From assembly GCA_025357835.1 (NCBI GenBank), contig JANYLM010000111.1, positions 1 through 44,890 of the forward strand: DNA of 44,890 bases, written 5' to 3'. Every line of letters begins with the position of its first letter. Positions within the stretch are counted from its first letter, which is position 1. The translations under genes were made by a program, and so were the position numbers. The notes beneath the pieces are model-generated. The model made no database searches and was not told the origin of the DNA. It was given only the letters and a program-made list of their open reading frames with translations. Source of the stretch: Gammaproteobacteria bacterium (GTDB taxonomy: Bacteria; Pseudomonadota; Gammaproteobacteria; Steroidobacterales; Steroidobacteraceae). Shown in pieces: positions 8,370 to 16,444 of this stretch.

Positions 8370-9200
8370 ATGACAACCCGAACATCCGACGCGACCATGG
8401 CGGTTTTTCTCGACCTGGAGAACATCGCACTAGGCGCACGCGATGCCAAGTACCCGAGCTTCGACATAGAAAAGGTACTCGAGCGTCTGCTGCTCAAGGG
8501 CCACATCGTAGTCAAGAAAGCCTACTGCGATTTCGATCGCTACAAGGACTTCAAGCGCGGCTTGCACGAGGCCGCGTTCGAGCTCATCGAAATCCCTCAT
8601 GTGCGCCAGTCCGGCAAGAACTCCGCGGACATTCGCATGGTCGTAGATGCGCTCGACCTGTGCTACACCAAGGGGCATGTCGATACCTTTGTCATTTTGA
8701 GCGGCGATTCGGACTTCTCGCCACTGGTCAGCAAATTGCGCGAGAACGCCAAGACCGTCATCGGGGTGGGGGTCAAGAATTCGACCTCGGATCTGTTCAT
8801 CAATAACTGCGATGAGTTCATTTACTACGACGACCTGGTTCGCAAGGAGCCTTCCAAGGCGCGCCGCCGCAGCGCCGCCCCCCGCTCTCCTGCCGCGTCG
8901 GCAGACACCGTCGTAGCCGCCGAGAACAAGGGCCCGGATCTCAACGATGCGCTCGAGCTTATCGTCGAAACCTTGGAAGCCTTGGCCGAAGAGCGTGGCG
9001 GCAGCGAACCTATTTGGGGCTCCATGATCAAACAGGCCATCAAGCGCCGTCATCCGGGTTTCAATGAGCGCGCCTATGGGTTCAAGTCGTTCAACGACCT
9101 ATTAGCCGACGGCGAAAAACGTGGGCTGCTCGTCCTGCGGGCGGACGAGAAATCCGGGGGTTACACGGTGCGCGTGGTGGATAAACCTCCGCCGCGTTAA
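8370..9200 (+). CDS. NYN (PIN-like) putative RNase with C-terminal OST-HTH/LOTUS domain
   Basis: Two-domain cytoplasmic protein of 276 residues. Residues 10-150 form a NYN/DUF88 (LabA-like) PIN-fold domain with the acidic residues expected for metal binding: VFLDLENI, NSADIRMVVDAL and LSGDSDFSPLV. Residues from about 190 to the end (ALELIVETLEAL ... SFNDLLADGEKRGLL) match the OST-HTH/LOTUS winged-helix domain, which binds RNA in eukaryotic germ-granule proteins and is found with NYN domains in bacteria. A charged linker with SKARRRSAAPRS joins them. The likely role is an RNA-binding endoribonuclease or RNA-quality factor; targets are unknown. Start ATG 8370, with ATG 8397 possible. Confidence 0.88.
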   Translation: MTTRTSDATMAVFLDLENIALGARDAKYPSFDIEKVLERLLLKGHIVVKKAYCDFDRYKDFKRGLHEAAFELIEIPHVRQSGKNSADIRMVVDALDLCYTKGHVDTFVILSGDSDFSPLVSKLRENAKTVIGVGVKNSTSDLFINNCDEFIYYDDLVRKEPSKARRRSAAPRSPAASADTVVAAENKGPDLNDALELIVETLEALAEERGGSEPIWGSMIKQAIKRRHPGFNERAYGFKSFNDLLADGEKRGLLVLRADEKSGGYTVRVVDKPPPR

Positions 9201-9300
9201 TCCGCAACGCCGCGCCGGCGACTTATCGCTCCGGGTGCAACTCGATTTTCCACCAGCCAATGCCGCTATCCATCTCGCGGACCGCGCAAATCGTTCTTGC

Positions 9301-10563
9301 CTATTTTTTAGCGAGAACCAGTTCGTTCAATCGGCCGATGCGCTCCAGCGCCGGCGGATGGGAATCGAAGAACCCGGAATGGAAGCGATCGGGAGTGAGC
9401 GTCGACGCATTGTCGCGAAACAGCTTGACCAGTGCCGCCGCCAGCTTGCCGGCATCGGCATGCTCAGCGGCAAAGCCGTCGGCCTGCCGCTCATGTCGGC
9501 GCGACCACCAGGACATGACGGGCGTCGCAAAGAAGGTCAACACGGGCACGGTCAAAACGAACAGCAGTAGCGCCATCGCGGCCGAAGGCAGCGGCACACC
9601 CAGAGCGCTGTAGAACCCCGGCTGCCCCGCCAGCCAGGCAAGCAGCGCCAGCCCGCCGCAGGTCAGCAGCATGGACGCCACCAGCCGCTGCCGCACATGA
9701 TGTAGCCGAAAATGACCGAGCTCATGGGCCAGCACCGCCTCGATTTCCGCAGGCTCGATGCGCGACAGCAGGGTGTCGAAGAACACGATGCGCTTGTTGC
9801 GCCCAATGCCGGTAAAGTACGCGTTGCCGTGCGCCGAGCGCAGCGAGCCATCCATGACGAACACGCCGCCGCGCGCCGCGAATCCGCAGCGTTCGAGCAA
9901 AGTCTCGACCCGTTTTTTCAGCGCTTCGTCAGTGAGCGGCGAGAATCGATTGAACAGCGGTGCAATGAATGTAGGGGCGGCCCAAGTCAGTCCCAGAGTC
10001 CATCCCAGCCAGATCAACCAGGCCCACACCCACCACCGCGCCCCGCCATGCTCCATGAGGGTGAGCGTGGCCAGCAGCAGCGGGCCGCCGAGCAACGCGG
10101 CCAGCAGCAATTGCTTGGCTAAATCCACCACATAGAGCCGCGGCGACACCCGATTGAACCCGAAGCGGGCTTCTATTCTAAAGGTAGTCCACAGCGAGAA
10201 CGGCAGACCGACCAACTGCAGTAGCAGCACCACGCTGGCCACGACAACCACGCCGCGCCACGGTTCGGCAAGGCCCGTGTCCCGCCAGACCGTATCCACC
10301 GCCGCGAGCCCTCCCCCCAAGGTCAATCCGAATTTGACCAGCGCCTCGACGACGGTCGCCCATCGCCCCTGGCGCACCCGGGCCGTGGTGTAGTCGGCCG
10401 CCTTTTGCTGATCCTCGAGCGCAACCTGTCCACGGAACAGCTCGGGGACCTCGTTTCGATGCGCTTGTACGGCCGCAATCTGCCGCGATCCCAGCCATAG
10501 GCGCGTCAGCGTCTCCGCCGCAAGGGCAATAAGGAAGGCCCAAGTCAACCACTGCATCGTCAA
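9301..10563 (-). CDS. M48-family membrane metalloprotease (Ste24/CAAX-type)
   Basis: Integral-membrane zinc protease of 420 residues. The N-terminal half has several membrane segments of the CAAX-protease 1 type. The zinc site is HELGH with the first His near 280 (LAHELGHFRLHH). A second conserved segment, RRHERQADGFAAEHA, supplies the third ligand Glu/Asp. Ste24-type enzymes cut peptides and misfolded membrane proteins; bacterial members rarely have a known substrate. It is the last gene of the pqq transcript, and its ATG overlaps the pqqE stop by 4 bases, so it is probably translated with the operon. That makes a role in trimming PqqA or the cross-linked peptide attractive, replacing PqqF/PqqG (M16), but this is inference. 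Confidence 0.9.
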   Translation of the reverse strand: MTMQWLTWAFLIALAAETLTRLWLGSRQIAAVQAHRNEVPELFRGQVALEDQQKAADYTTARVRQGRWATVVEALVKFGLTLGGGLAAVDTVWRDTGLAEPWRGVVVVASVVLLLQLVGLPFSLWTTFRIEARFGFNRVSPRLYVVDLAKQLLLAALLGGPLLLATLTLMEHGGARWWVWAWLIWLGWTLGLTWAAPTFIAPLFNRFSPLTDEALKKRVETLLERCGFAARGGVFVMDGSLRSAHGNAYFTGIGRNKRIVFFDTLLSRIEPAEIEAVLAHELGHFRLHHVRQRLVASMLLTCGGLALLAWLAGQPGFYSALGVPLPSAAMALLLFVLTVPVLTFFATPVMSWWSRRHERQADGFAAEHADAGKLAAALVKLFRDNASTLTPDRFHSGFFDSHPPALERIGRLNELVLAKK

Positions 10564-11747
10564 TTTCCCTGTTGCTTGGGGAACAGCGTAGTGGAATTGC
10601 GTGCGCTGCGAAACACCAGGGGTTTTTCTTCCGATCCAAGATGTGGGGCATGGGCTGCGGGGCGCTCAGCTCGGGCGACCGCCTCCGTCACGAGATGATG
10701 ATGCGGAGAAAGATCGCATACCGGATCAGCATTCGCGGCGTCTCCTGTCAGCAAATAGGCTTGGCAACGGCAGCCGCCGAAGTCGCGGGTCTTCTCCGGA
10801 CAGCTTCGACAGGGCTCTTTCATCCACGCATCGCCGCGAAAATGATTGAAGCTCGCGGAGTCGTACCAGATTTCCTTGATGCCGGCGCTACGCACATTCG
10901 GAAATTCGAGCCCCGGCAGCATACGCGCGGCATGACAGGGCAGCGCGGTCCCGTCCGGCGCAACGGTCAAAAAGATCGAACCCAAGCCGTTCATGCATGG
11001 CTTGGGGCGGCGTTCGAAATAATCAGGCACAACAAAGTAAATCTGCATCTGCCGCCCGACCCGTTCTCGGAAGTCCTGCATGACCCGCTCCGCCCTCTGC
11101 ACCTGTTCGCGGCTGGGCAGCAATTGTTCGCGGTTGTGCCAGGCCCAGCCATAGTACTGAGTGTTCGCCAATTCCACATAGTCGGCGCCCAATCTCAGTG
11201 CCATTTCGAGGATTTCCTCCACATGATCGATGTTGAGCCGGTGCAGAACCACGTTGAGCACCATGGGATAGTCGTACTGCTTGATCAGGGCAGCCACCGT
11301 CGACTTCAGGTCGAAGGTGCGGGTGCTGCTCAGAAAATCATTCATTTGCTGCGTGCTGTCCTGGAAGGAAAGCTGTATGTGATCCAGGCCCGCTTTCTTC
11401 AGAGCACTCAGGCGCGCATCGTTCAAACCAACACCCGACGTGATCAGGTTCGAATAGAAACCCAGCCGGTGCGCCTCCTCGACGATGGGCTCCAGATCGT
11501 CGCGCGATAGGGGTTCCCCACCCGATAATCCCAGTTGTACGGCACCGAGGGCTCGCGCCTCGCGCAACACTCGGAGCCAGTCGTCCGTGTCGAGTTCCTC
11601 GGTCGTGCGCGCAAAGTCGGTCGGGTTGTAGCAGAAAGCACAGTGCAGGGGACACCGATACGTCAGCTCCAGCAGTAGCCACAGCGGCGGCCCAGGTTTC
11701 GGCGTCGGCGCAGGAATCGGTGAGTTCACGGGCAGATTCGCAGCCAT
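10560..11747 (-). CDS. pqqE: PqqA peptide cyclase, radical SAM enzyme
   Basis: Radical SAM enzyme that forms the carbon-carbon bond between the Glu and Tyr side chains of PqqA, the first step of PQQ synthesis. The 395-residue chain has the [4Fe-4S] motif CPLHCAFC (Cys 32, 36, 39), the GGEPL motif, and a C-terminal SPASM region with several Cys (LPCHAA, CRSCPEKTRDFGGCRCQAY) that bind auxiliary clusters. The start used is ATG 11747, overlapping pqqD by 22 bases; GTG 11729 overlaps its stop as GTGA and is also possible. It needs PqqD as peptide chaperone, encoded just upstream. Confidence 0.96.
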   Translation of the reverse strand: MAANLPVNSPIPAPTPKPGPPLWLLLELTYRCPLHCAFCYNPTDFARTTEELDTDDWLRVLREARALGAVQLGLSGGEPLSRDDLEPIVEEAHRLGFYSNLITSGVGLNDARLSALKKAGLDHIQLSFQDSTQQMNDFLSSTRTFDLKSTVAALIKQYDYPMVLNVVLHRLNIDHVEEILEMALRLGADYVELANTQYYGWAWHNREQLLPSREQVQRAERVMQDFRERVGRQMQIYFVVPDYFERRPKPCMNGLGSIFLTVAPDGTALPCHAARMLPGLEFPNVRSAGIKEIWYDSASFNHFRGDAWMKEPCRSCPEKTRDFGGCRCQAYLLTGDAANADPVCDLSPHHHLVTEAVARAERPAAHAPHLGSEEKPLVFRSARNSTTLFPKQQGN

Positions 11748-12010
11748 TTCTTGTCCACCGCCATGACGACGAAGCGCATGACATCCTCGGATAAACTGGC
11801 GGCCCCGAAGGCGCGCTCAAGATCCGCCGTGATGTCGGCAATGGTGGTCTCGCCGTTGCAGCGTTTCAGGATCTCCCCGGCGCTGCCGTTCAGCTTGATC
11901 ATTCCTTCGGGATAGAGGAGCACATGCGCATTTTGCACCTCCTCCCATTGCAGCCGGAAGCCGCGCCCGATGGCGGGCCGCGACAGAGCGTCTAGCAGAG
12001 ATATATTCAT
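11726..12010 (-). CDS. pqqD: PQQ biosynthesis peptide chaperone PqqD
   Basis: PqqD binds the PqqA peptide and presents it to PqqE. It is 94 residues, the usual size of the RRE (RiPP recognition element) fold. Typical features are the start [27 protein letters not shown] (shown here only to mark residues 8-34), then LNGSAGEIL and CNGETTI. The start is ATG 12010, which overlaps the pqqC stop (ATGA); the longer open frame up to 12055 is not used. Fourth gene of the pqq operon. Confidence 0.95.
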   Translation of the reverse strand: MNISLLDALSRPAIGRGFRLQWEEVQNAHVLLYPEGMIKLNGSAGEILKRCNGETTIADITADLERAFGAASLSEDVMRFVVMAVDKKWLRICP

Positions 12011-12705
12011 GCCGGCGCCAGGTATCGCAGCGCGATGGCATCGCTCATTTGCCACAGCACGTCGAGCTTGAACTTGAGAATGTCGAGCGCGCGTTCTTGC
12101 AAGGCACGTGTATTAAAGCGGTCCAGAGTTACCGCAAGACTGAATTCAACATCTCGGCGCGCCAAGCTGACGCGGCTTTGAAAATACTGCAGTCCGGCAC
12201 GGTCCACCCATGGATAGTGTTGCGGCCAGTTCGCGAGTCGCTGCTTGTGGATCTCGGGCGCGAACAGTTCGGTGAGCGAAGAACATACAGCCTCCGGCCA
12301 CGGCGCTCGCCGCGCGAAGTTCACATAGGCGTCGACGGCGAAGCGCACTCCCGGCAGGACTTCCTCTAGGCTCTCCACCGACTCTCGAGACAGCCCCACC
12401 GCCTCCGCCAAGCGCAGCCACGATTCAATTCCGCCGGAGTCCTCGCCATAACCATCGTGGTCGAGAATGCGCTGCACCCAGCAGCGGCGCACCGCGCGAT
12501 CCGGACAATTGGCCAGAATGGCCGCATCCTTGATCGGGATGTTGATCTGATAATAGAATCGATTCGCGACCCAGCCGCGAATTTGCGCCGGCGTCGCCGC
12601 ACCGGAATTCATCATCACATTGAAGGGATGATGAATGTGGTAGGCACTTCCCTGGGCTCGCAGCTGCGCTTCGAACTCTTCACGATTCCAGGCACCACGG
12701 CTCAC
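12007..12705 (-). CDS. pqqC: Pyrroloquinoline-quinone synthase
   Basis: PqqC carries out the last step of PQQ synthesis, ring closure and an eight-electron oxidation, without a cofactor. The 232-residue protein shows the family signatures [62 protein letters not shown] and WPQHYPW. The start chosen is GTG 12705, giving a GTGA overlap with the pqqB stop and the N-terminal length usual for the family. GTG 12729 would add 8 residues. It lies between pqqB and pqqD. Confidence 0.96.
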   Translation of the reverse strand: MSRGAWNREEFEAQLRAQGSAYHIHHPFNVMMNSGAATPAQIRGWVANRFYYQINIPIKDAAILANCPDRAVRRCWVQRILDHDGYGEDSGGIESWLRLAEAVGLSRESVESLEEVLPGVRFAVDAYVNFARRAPWPEAVCSSLTELFAPEIHKQRLANWPQHYPWVDRAGLQYFQSRVSLARRDVEFSLAVTLDRFNTRALQERALDILKFKLDVLWQMSDAIALRYLAPA

Positions 12706-13613
12706 AGCGTGATTTCCATGCCATCCCACGCCACCTCGATGCCGCGGCGGGAAAGCTCGGCGGCTTCCGCGGAGGTCTCGTCGAGAATGGGGTTGGTATT
12801 ATTGATATGGATCAAGATCCGGCGTGTTGCCGACGGCAGGCGATCCAGCCATTCCAGCATGCCGCCCGGGCCGTCTTGCGGAAGATGGCCAATATCGCGA
12901 GCGCATTTGGAGGAGACCCCGAGGCGAATCATTTCGTCGTCGCTCCAAAATGTGCCGTCCACCAGCACACAGGCGGCGGATTGCATGGCACGCCAGACCT
13001 CGCCGTCGATGGCGCTCAAACCGGGTGCATACACCACCGTTTGACCACTGCTTTGGTCCTCGATCACCAACGCCAGGTTGTCGCCGGCGACGGGTGCCTC
13101 GCGGTTGGGCGAATAGGGAGCGGGTTTGCTGGCGACCGGCAGCGCACGCCAGCGTACTCCGGGCACGGCATCGACCGTGAAGGAGTCGTTCAGTTCTATT
13201 CGGCGCCGGTCCACGCCGCAGAAATGGCCCAGTACGCCGAACACCGGATTACCGCGAGTCAGATCGGCAAAGGTACTATCGGTACACCAAATGGGCCAGG
13301 GACGGACCGATTCGCGCAGCATGTAGAGTCCGGTGGTGTGATCGACCTGCCCGTCGACCAGAATGATGGCGACGATGGCGCTGTCGCGGATTGCGCGGCC
13401 TGGCTGCAGATCAGGGTTCGCCCGAAGTTGCGCCAAAACGTCCGGCGATGCGTTGACCAGGACCCAGGAACTCCCGCCGGTGACGGCGATGGAGGATTGA
13501 GTACGGGCGCGGGCTTGCAATGTACCCGCCCGATAACCCCTGCAGTTCGGGCAATTGCAATTCCACTGGGGAAAACCGCCCCCGGCGGCCGACCCCAGCA
13601 CCCGGATTTTCAC
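12702..13613 (-). CDS. pqqB: PQQ biosynthesis protein PqqB
   Basis: Metallo-beta-lactamase-fold protein of 303 residues, thought to act as an oxygenase on the Tyr part of the PQQ precursor. It opens with [15 protein letters not shown], has a zinc-like Cys cluster (CNCPNCRG), QVDHTTGL for the fold's metal site, and a C-terminal [12 protein letters not shown]. The length is normal. It lies 44 bases after pqqA and overlaps pqqC, so the operon is tightly coupled. Confidence 0.96.
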   Translation of the reverse strand: MKIRVLGSAAGGGFPQWNCNCPNCRGYRAGTLQARARTQSSIAVTGGSSWVLVNASPDVLAQLRANPDLQPGRAIRDSAIVAIILVDGQVDHTTGLYMLRESVRPWPIWCTDSTFADLTRGNPVFGVLGHFCGVDRRRIELNDSFTVDAVPGVRWRALPVASKPAPYSPNREAPVAGDNLALVIEDQSSGQTVVYAPGLSAIDGEVWRAMQSAACVLVDGTFWSDDEMIRLGVSSKCARDIGHLPQDGPGGMLEWLDRLPSATRRILIHINNTNPILDETSAEAAELSRRGIEVAWDGMEITL

Positions 13614-13657
13614 GGAATTAGGCGCCGCCCGTGGCCGCGGGCGCGCACCCTCGCTAG

Positions 13658-13732
13658 TCAGCGATTGGACACATACATGGTTATTTCCATACCGAACCGA
13701 AATTCAATGGCTTGCGGCGTTTCCCAATTCAT
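13658..13732 (-). CDS. pqqA: PQQ precursor peptide PqqA
   Basis: A 24-residue peptide, MNWETPQAIEFRFGMEITMY followed by VSNR. It contains the invariant Glu16-x-x-x-Tyr20 (EITMY) whose side chains PqqE cross-links and which become the PQQ skeleton. A strong Shine-Dalgarno site (GGAG) lies 7 bases upstream of ATG 13732. It is the first gene of pqqABCDE. Typical PqqA peptides are 23-29 residues with the same WExPxxxExRxGxExTxY pattern, so this copy looks intact. Confidence 0.97.
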   Translation of the reverse strand: MNWETPQAIEFRFGMEITMYVSNR

Positions 13733-13800
13733 ATCGAAGCTCCTGCCTTAAGGTACGGCTCAATAGTCCTCCCGATCCATATTTCATCGAATCAGCGCCA

Positions 13801-13829
13801 TCATGAATCTAGGCTCATGATTTTCATGA
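13801..13829. promoter_or_regulatory. Three TCATGA palindromes between pqqA and the kinase gene
   Basis: TCATGA occurs at 13801-13806, 13815-13820 and 13824-13829, in the 133-base gap between the divergent pqqA and sensor kinase genes. The sites are spaced 14 and 9 bases apart. Each is a 6-base palindrome, so this may be the binding region of a dimeric regulator such as the LuxR-type regulator encoded next door. No promoter boxes could be assigned with confidence. Confidence 0.4.
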
Positions 13830-13865
13830 GGACCCCGCATCACGCTCTCGGGAGGCCCTGGTACC

Positions 13866-15227
13866 ATGCGCCCAATGAGACTGCGGACCCGCTTGAATCT
13901 CGTGGTTGCGGCCTTAAGCGCCGCGTTTGTGATCGTGCTGATCTCGGCCCAGGTGGAGAGTTCGCGGGCCTCGGTGCGCGAGGAAATCGAGGCGGCGAAC
14001 CGGGTGGCGTCGCAGCTTCTGGGCCGCCTGGCGGAGGTTTACGCCCGGGTCGGGGGGCCGGACATGGTGCTGCAGTTCCTGCAGCAACTGGGCCGGGTTC
14101 GTGCAAATGAAGTGTCGCTGCAATCGGCCACGGGAGAGATCCTGTATCGGTCGCCGCCGGCGACCTACAAAGCCGGTCGAGAAGCGCCGAGTTGGTTCGC
14201 GCATCTTCTGGCACCGCAGCCGGCGACTTATTCATTCGAACTCCGCGGCGGTGTTTTGCTGGTCGTGCAGGCACAGCCCTCGCGCGCCGTGCTCGATGCC
14301 TGGGATGACGTTACTAGGCTCACTGCAATCGCAGCCGCCATGTTCGTCATGGTGAACGGGCTAGCGTTCTGGTCCGTGAAGCGAGCGCTTGACCCTTTCC
14401 CCGTCATCGCGGGTGGCCTGGAGCGCATACAGCAAGGTGACCTGGCATTCCGCCTACCGCCCCTGGCGGGCAATGAAGCCCATGCCATAGGCGCCGCCTT
14501 CAATCGTATGGCGCAAGCCGTGCAGGACAAGGTGCTTGCGGAACGCAAGGTGCATGACGCCGAGGCGCGTCTGGAGGAGCGGCGCGAAATGGCGTCCCTC
14601 GCGGACCAACGCGTCGAAGAAGAGCGGCGTTTGATCGCGCACGAGTTGCATGATGAATTCGGTCAGTCGGTCACAGCGATTCGCAGCCTGGCGCTGGCAA
14701 TCACGAGTCAAGCAGGTGAACGGGATCCAGCTACCGGCGACGTAGCCCGCCTGATTTCGGAAGAGGCGGCACGCCTGTACGACGCCATGCACGGCCTGAT
14801 TCCCAGGCTCACTCCCCTCTCCTTGGATACTCTTGGACTTGCCGCGACTCTCGAGAGCTTAGTCCGCGACTGGCAGCGGCGTCACCCAGCCGTTGCTCTG
14901 TCGCTGCGCCAGGACCTACCCATTGAACTCGGACCCAGTATCACGCTCGCGATCTATCGAGTGGTGCAGGAAGGCCTGATAAACGCCCTGCGCCATGCCC
15001 AGGCTGCGCGAGTGGATATCACCGTTCACTGCGATGCCCAGCGAATCCTAGCCACAGTAACCGACGACGGTACTGGATTGATTGCCGATTGGGCCCGCCC
15101 CGGGCATTTCGGGCTGCGGGGGTTGGCGGATCGAGTGCAGCAATTGGGCGGCACCTTCAACATCGGCGCCCATGAGGGTCGCGGTGTCAGGCTGACCGCG
15201 GACATTCCGTTGGGCGTGCAGACATGA
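13866..15227 (+). CDS. NarX/UhpB-type sensor histidine kinase
   Basis: Inner-membrane kinase of 453 residues. Membrane segments lie at about 10-30 and 150-172 with a periplasmic part of about 120 residues between them, followed by a HAMP linker. The HisKA_3 box is RRLIAHELHDEFGQS with phospho-His near 259. The ATPase domain shows EGLINALRHAQA (N box), DDGTGL and GHFGLRGLADRV. A GGGAGG site lies about 9 bases before ATG 13866. It is paired with the LuxR-type regulator (4-base overlap). It diverges from pqqA, as do kinase-regulator pairs that control PQQ-dependent alcohol oxidation in other proteobacteria, so control of pqq is a fair guess. The stimulus is unknown. Confidence 0.93.
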   Translation: MRPMRLRTRLNLVVAALSAAFVIVLISAQVESSRASVREEIEAANRVASQLLGRLAEVYARVGGPDMVLQFLQQLGRVRANEVSLQSATGEILYRSPPATYKAGREAPSWFAHLLAPQPATYSFELRGGVLLVVQAQPSRAVLDAWDDVTRLTAIAAAMFVMVNGLAFWSVKRALDPFPVIAGGLERIQQGDLAFRLPPLAGNEAHAIGAAFNRMAQAVQDKVLAERKVHDAEARLEERREMASLADQRVEEERRLIAHELHDEFGQSVTAIRSLALAITSQAGERDPATGDVARLISEEAARLYDAMHGLIPRLTPLSLDTLGLAATLESLVRDWQRRHPAVALSLRQDLPIELGPSITLAIYRVVQEGLINALRHAQAARVDITVHCDAQRILATVTDDGTGLIADWARPGHFGLRGLADRVQQLGGTFNIGAHEGRGVRLTADIPLGVQT

Positions 15228-15859
15228 TTCGCGTCATGCTGGTCGACGATCATGCCGTGGTGCGCATGGGATTTCGCCTGCTGCTGCAGTCCAAGGCGGA
15301 GATGTCGGTCATCGCTGAGGCAGACTGCGGCGAGGCCGCGTGCCAGCTATATCTCGAGCTCAATCCCGACGTGGTCGTGATGGATCTCGCCATGCCGGGC
15401 ATGGGAGGCCTCGAGGCACTGCGGCGAATTCGCTCCCGCCATCCGCAGGCCCAGGTGTTGACCCTATCTGCGCACGATGACCCCATGCACGCGCGGCGCG
15501 CCTTGCAAGAAGGCGCGTTGGGCTTCCTGTCGAAGCGCAGCGCCCCCGAAGCGCTGCTTGAAGCGGTGACCGTGGTTGCCGCCGGGCGCCGCTATATCGA
15601 CCCCGCGCTCGCCCAGAAACTGGCACTGGCGGAATTCGACGGCGGCGCAAAGTCGCCGGTCGAGCGGCTGTCGGAGCGAGAATTCGAGGTGTTCGTACGG
15701 CTTGCCGGCGGCGCAACAGTGCAGCGCATTGCCTTGGATTTGAAACTTTCAGCCTCGACCATCGGCACGCATCTATACAATATCAAGCAGAAACTGAGCG
15801 TCGCCAATCAATCAGAGCTGACCCTGATTGCCATTCGCCACGGACTCATTCACGCCTGA
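15224..15859 (+). CDS. NarL/UhpA-family LuxR-type response regulator
   Basis: Response regulator of 211 residues. The receiver domain starts IRVMLVDDHAVVRMG, with phospho-acceptor Asp near 54 (VVMDLAMPGM) and Lys in FLSKRS. The C-terminal LuxR helix-turn-helix spans RLSEREFEVFVRLAGG to TIGTHLYNIKQKL. It starts at ATG 15224, overlapping the kinase stop. DNA targets are not shown, but the repeated TCATGA sites upstream of the kinase and pqqA are candidates. Confidence 0.95.
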   Translation: MIRVMLVDDHAVVRMGFRLLLQSKAEMSVIAEADCGEAACQLYLELNPDVVVMDLAMPGMGGLEALRRIRSRHPQAQVLTLSAHDDPMHARRALQEGALGFLSKRSAPEALLEAVTVVAAGRRYIDPALAQKLALAEFDGGAKSPVERLSEREFEVFVRLAGGATVQRIALDLKLSASTIGTHLYNIKQKLSVANQSELTLIAIRHGLIHA

Positions 15860-15880
15860 TCGTCTATCATCGTAGGCACC

Positions 15881-16336
15881 ATGAGTAAAGAAACCATTCA
15901 GATACAACCGCTGGCCGACCACCAGCACGCCGCGTGGCTGCCGCTGTGGCGCGGCTACCAGGCGTTCTACAAGACCGACATAGCACCCGAGGTGTCCGAG
16001 GTCACCTGGTCTCGATTGCTGGATCCTGCAGAGCCGATGGGGGCGGCGCTCGCCTGGGACGGTGCAACGGCGGTCGGCCTGGTGCACCACATTCGTCACC
16101 GCTCCTGCTGGACCATCGGCGACTATTTGTACTTGCAGGATCTATTCGTGAGCCCGCAAGCTCGCGGCGGCGGAATCGGCCGAAAGCTCATCGAATATGT
16201 GTACGAACTCGGCCGCTCCGCCGGCTGCTCGCGTGTGCATTGGCTGACCCATGAGACCAACACGGATGCCATGTTGCTGTACGACCGAATCGCGGAGCGC
16301 TCCGGTTTCGTGCAGTATCGACGCGCCGTGAAATAA
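15881..16336 (+). CDS. GNAT-family N-acetyltransferase
   Basis: GNAT acetyltransferase of 151 residues. The acetyl-CoA site is DLFVSPQARGGGIGRKLIEYV (Q/R-x-x-G-x-G/A motif), and the C-terminal YDRIAERSGFVQYRR is typical of the fold. Such enzymes transfer an acetyl group to amines, amino acids, aminoglycosides or proteins. The substrate is not predictable here. It lies 21 bases downstream of the response regulator and may share its transcript. Confidence 0.9.
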   Translation: MSKETIQIQPLADHQHAAWLPLWRGYQAFYKTDIAPEVSEVTWSRLLDPAEPMGAALAWDGATAVGLVHHIRHRSCWTIGDYLYLQDLFVSPQARGGGIGRKLIEYVYELGRSAGCSRVHWLTHETNTDAMLLYDRIAERSGFVQYRRAVK

Positions 16337-16444
16337 CTTGGCTCTCGGTTGTCTGCATTTGGAAAGGCTGCGAAGCAGCACTATAATCCTACCATCGTGC
16401 CGCCCTACACCAGCGCGGCGTCATAAGAATAGGGATGTCAAAGA

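Noticed and set aside
10572..11510. Plus-strand frame of 312 codons inside pqqE
   Set aside because: Shadow of pqqE, without domain, start site or context.
12807..13751. Plus-strand frame of 314 codons over pqqB and pqqA
   Set aside because: Shadow of pqqB on the other strand; pqqB has clear family motifs.
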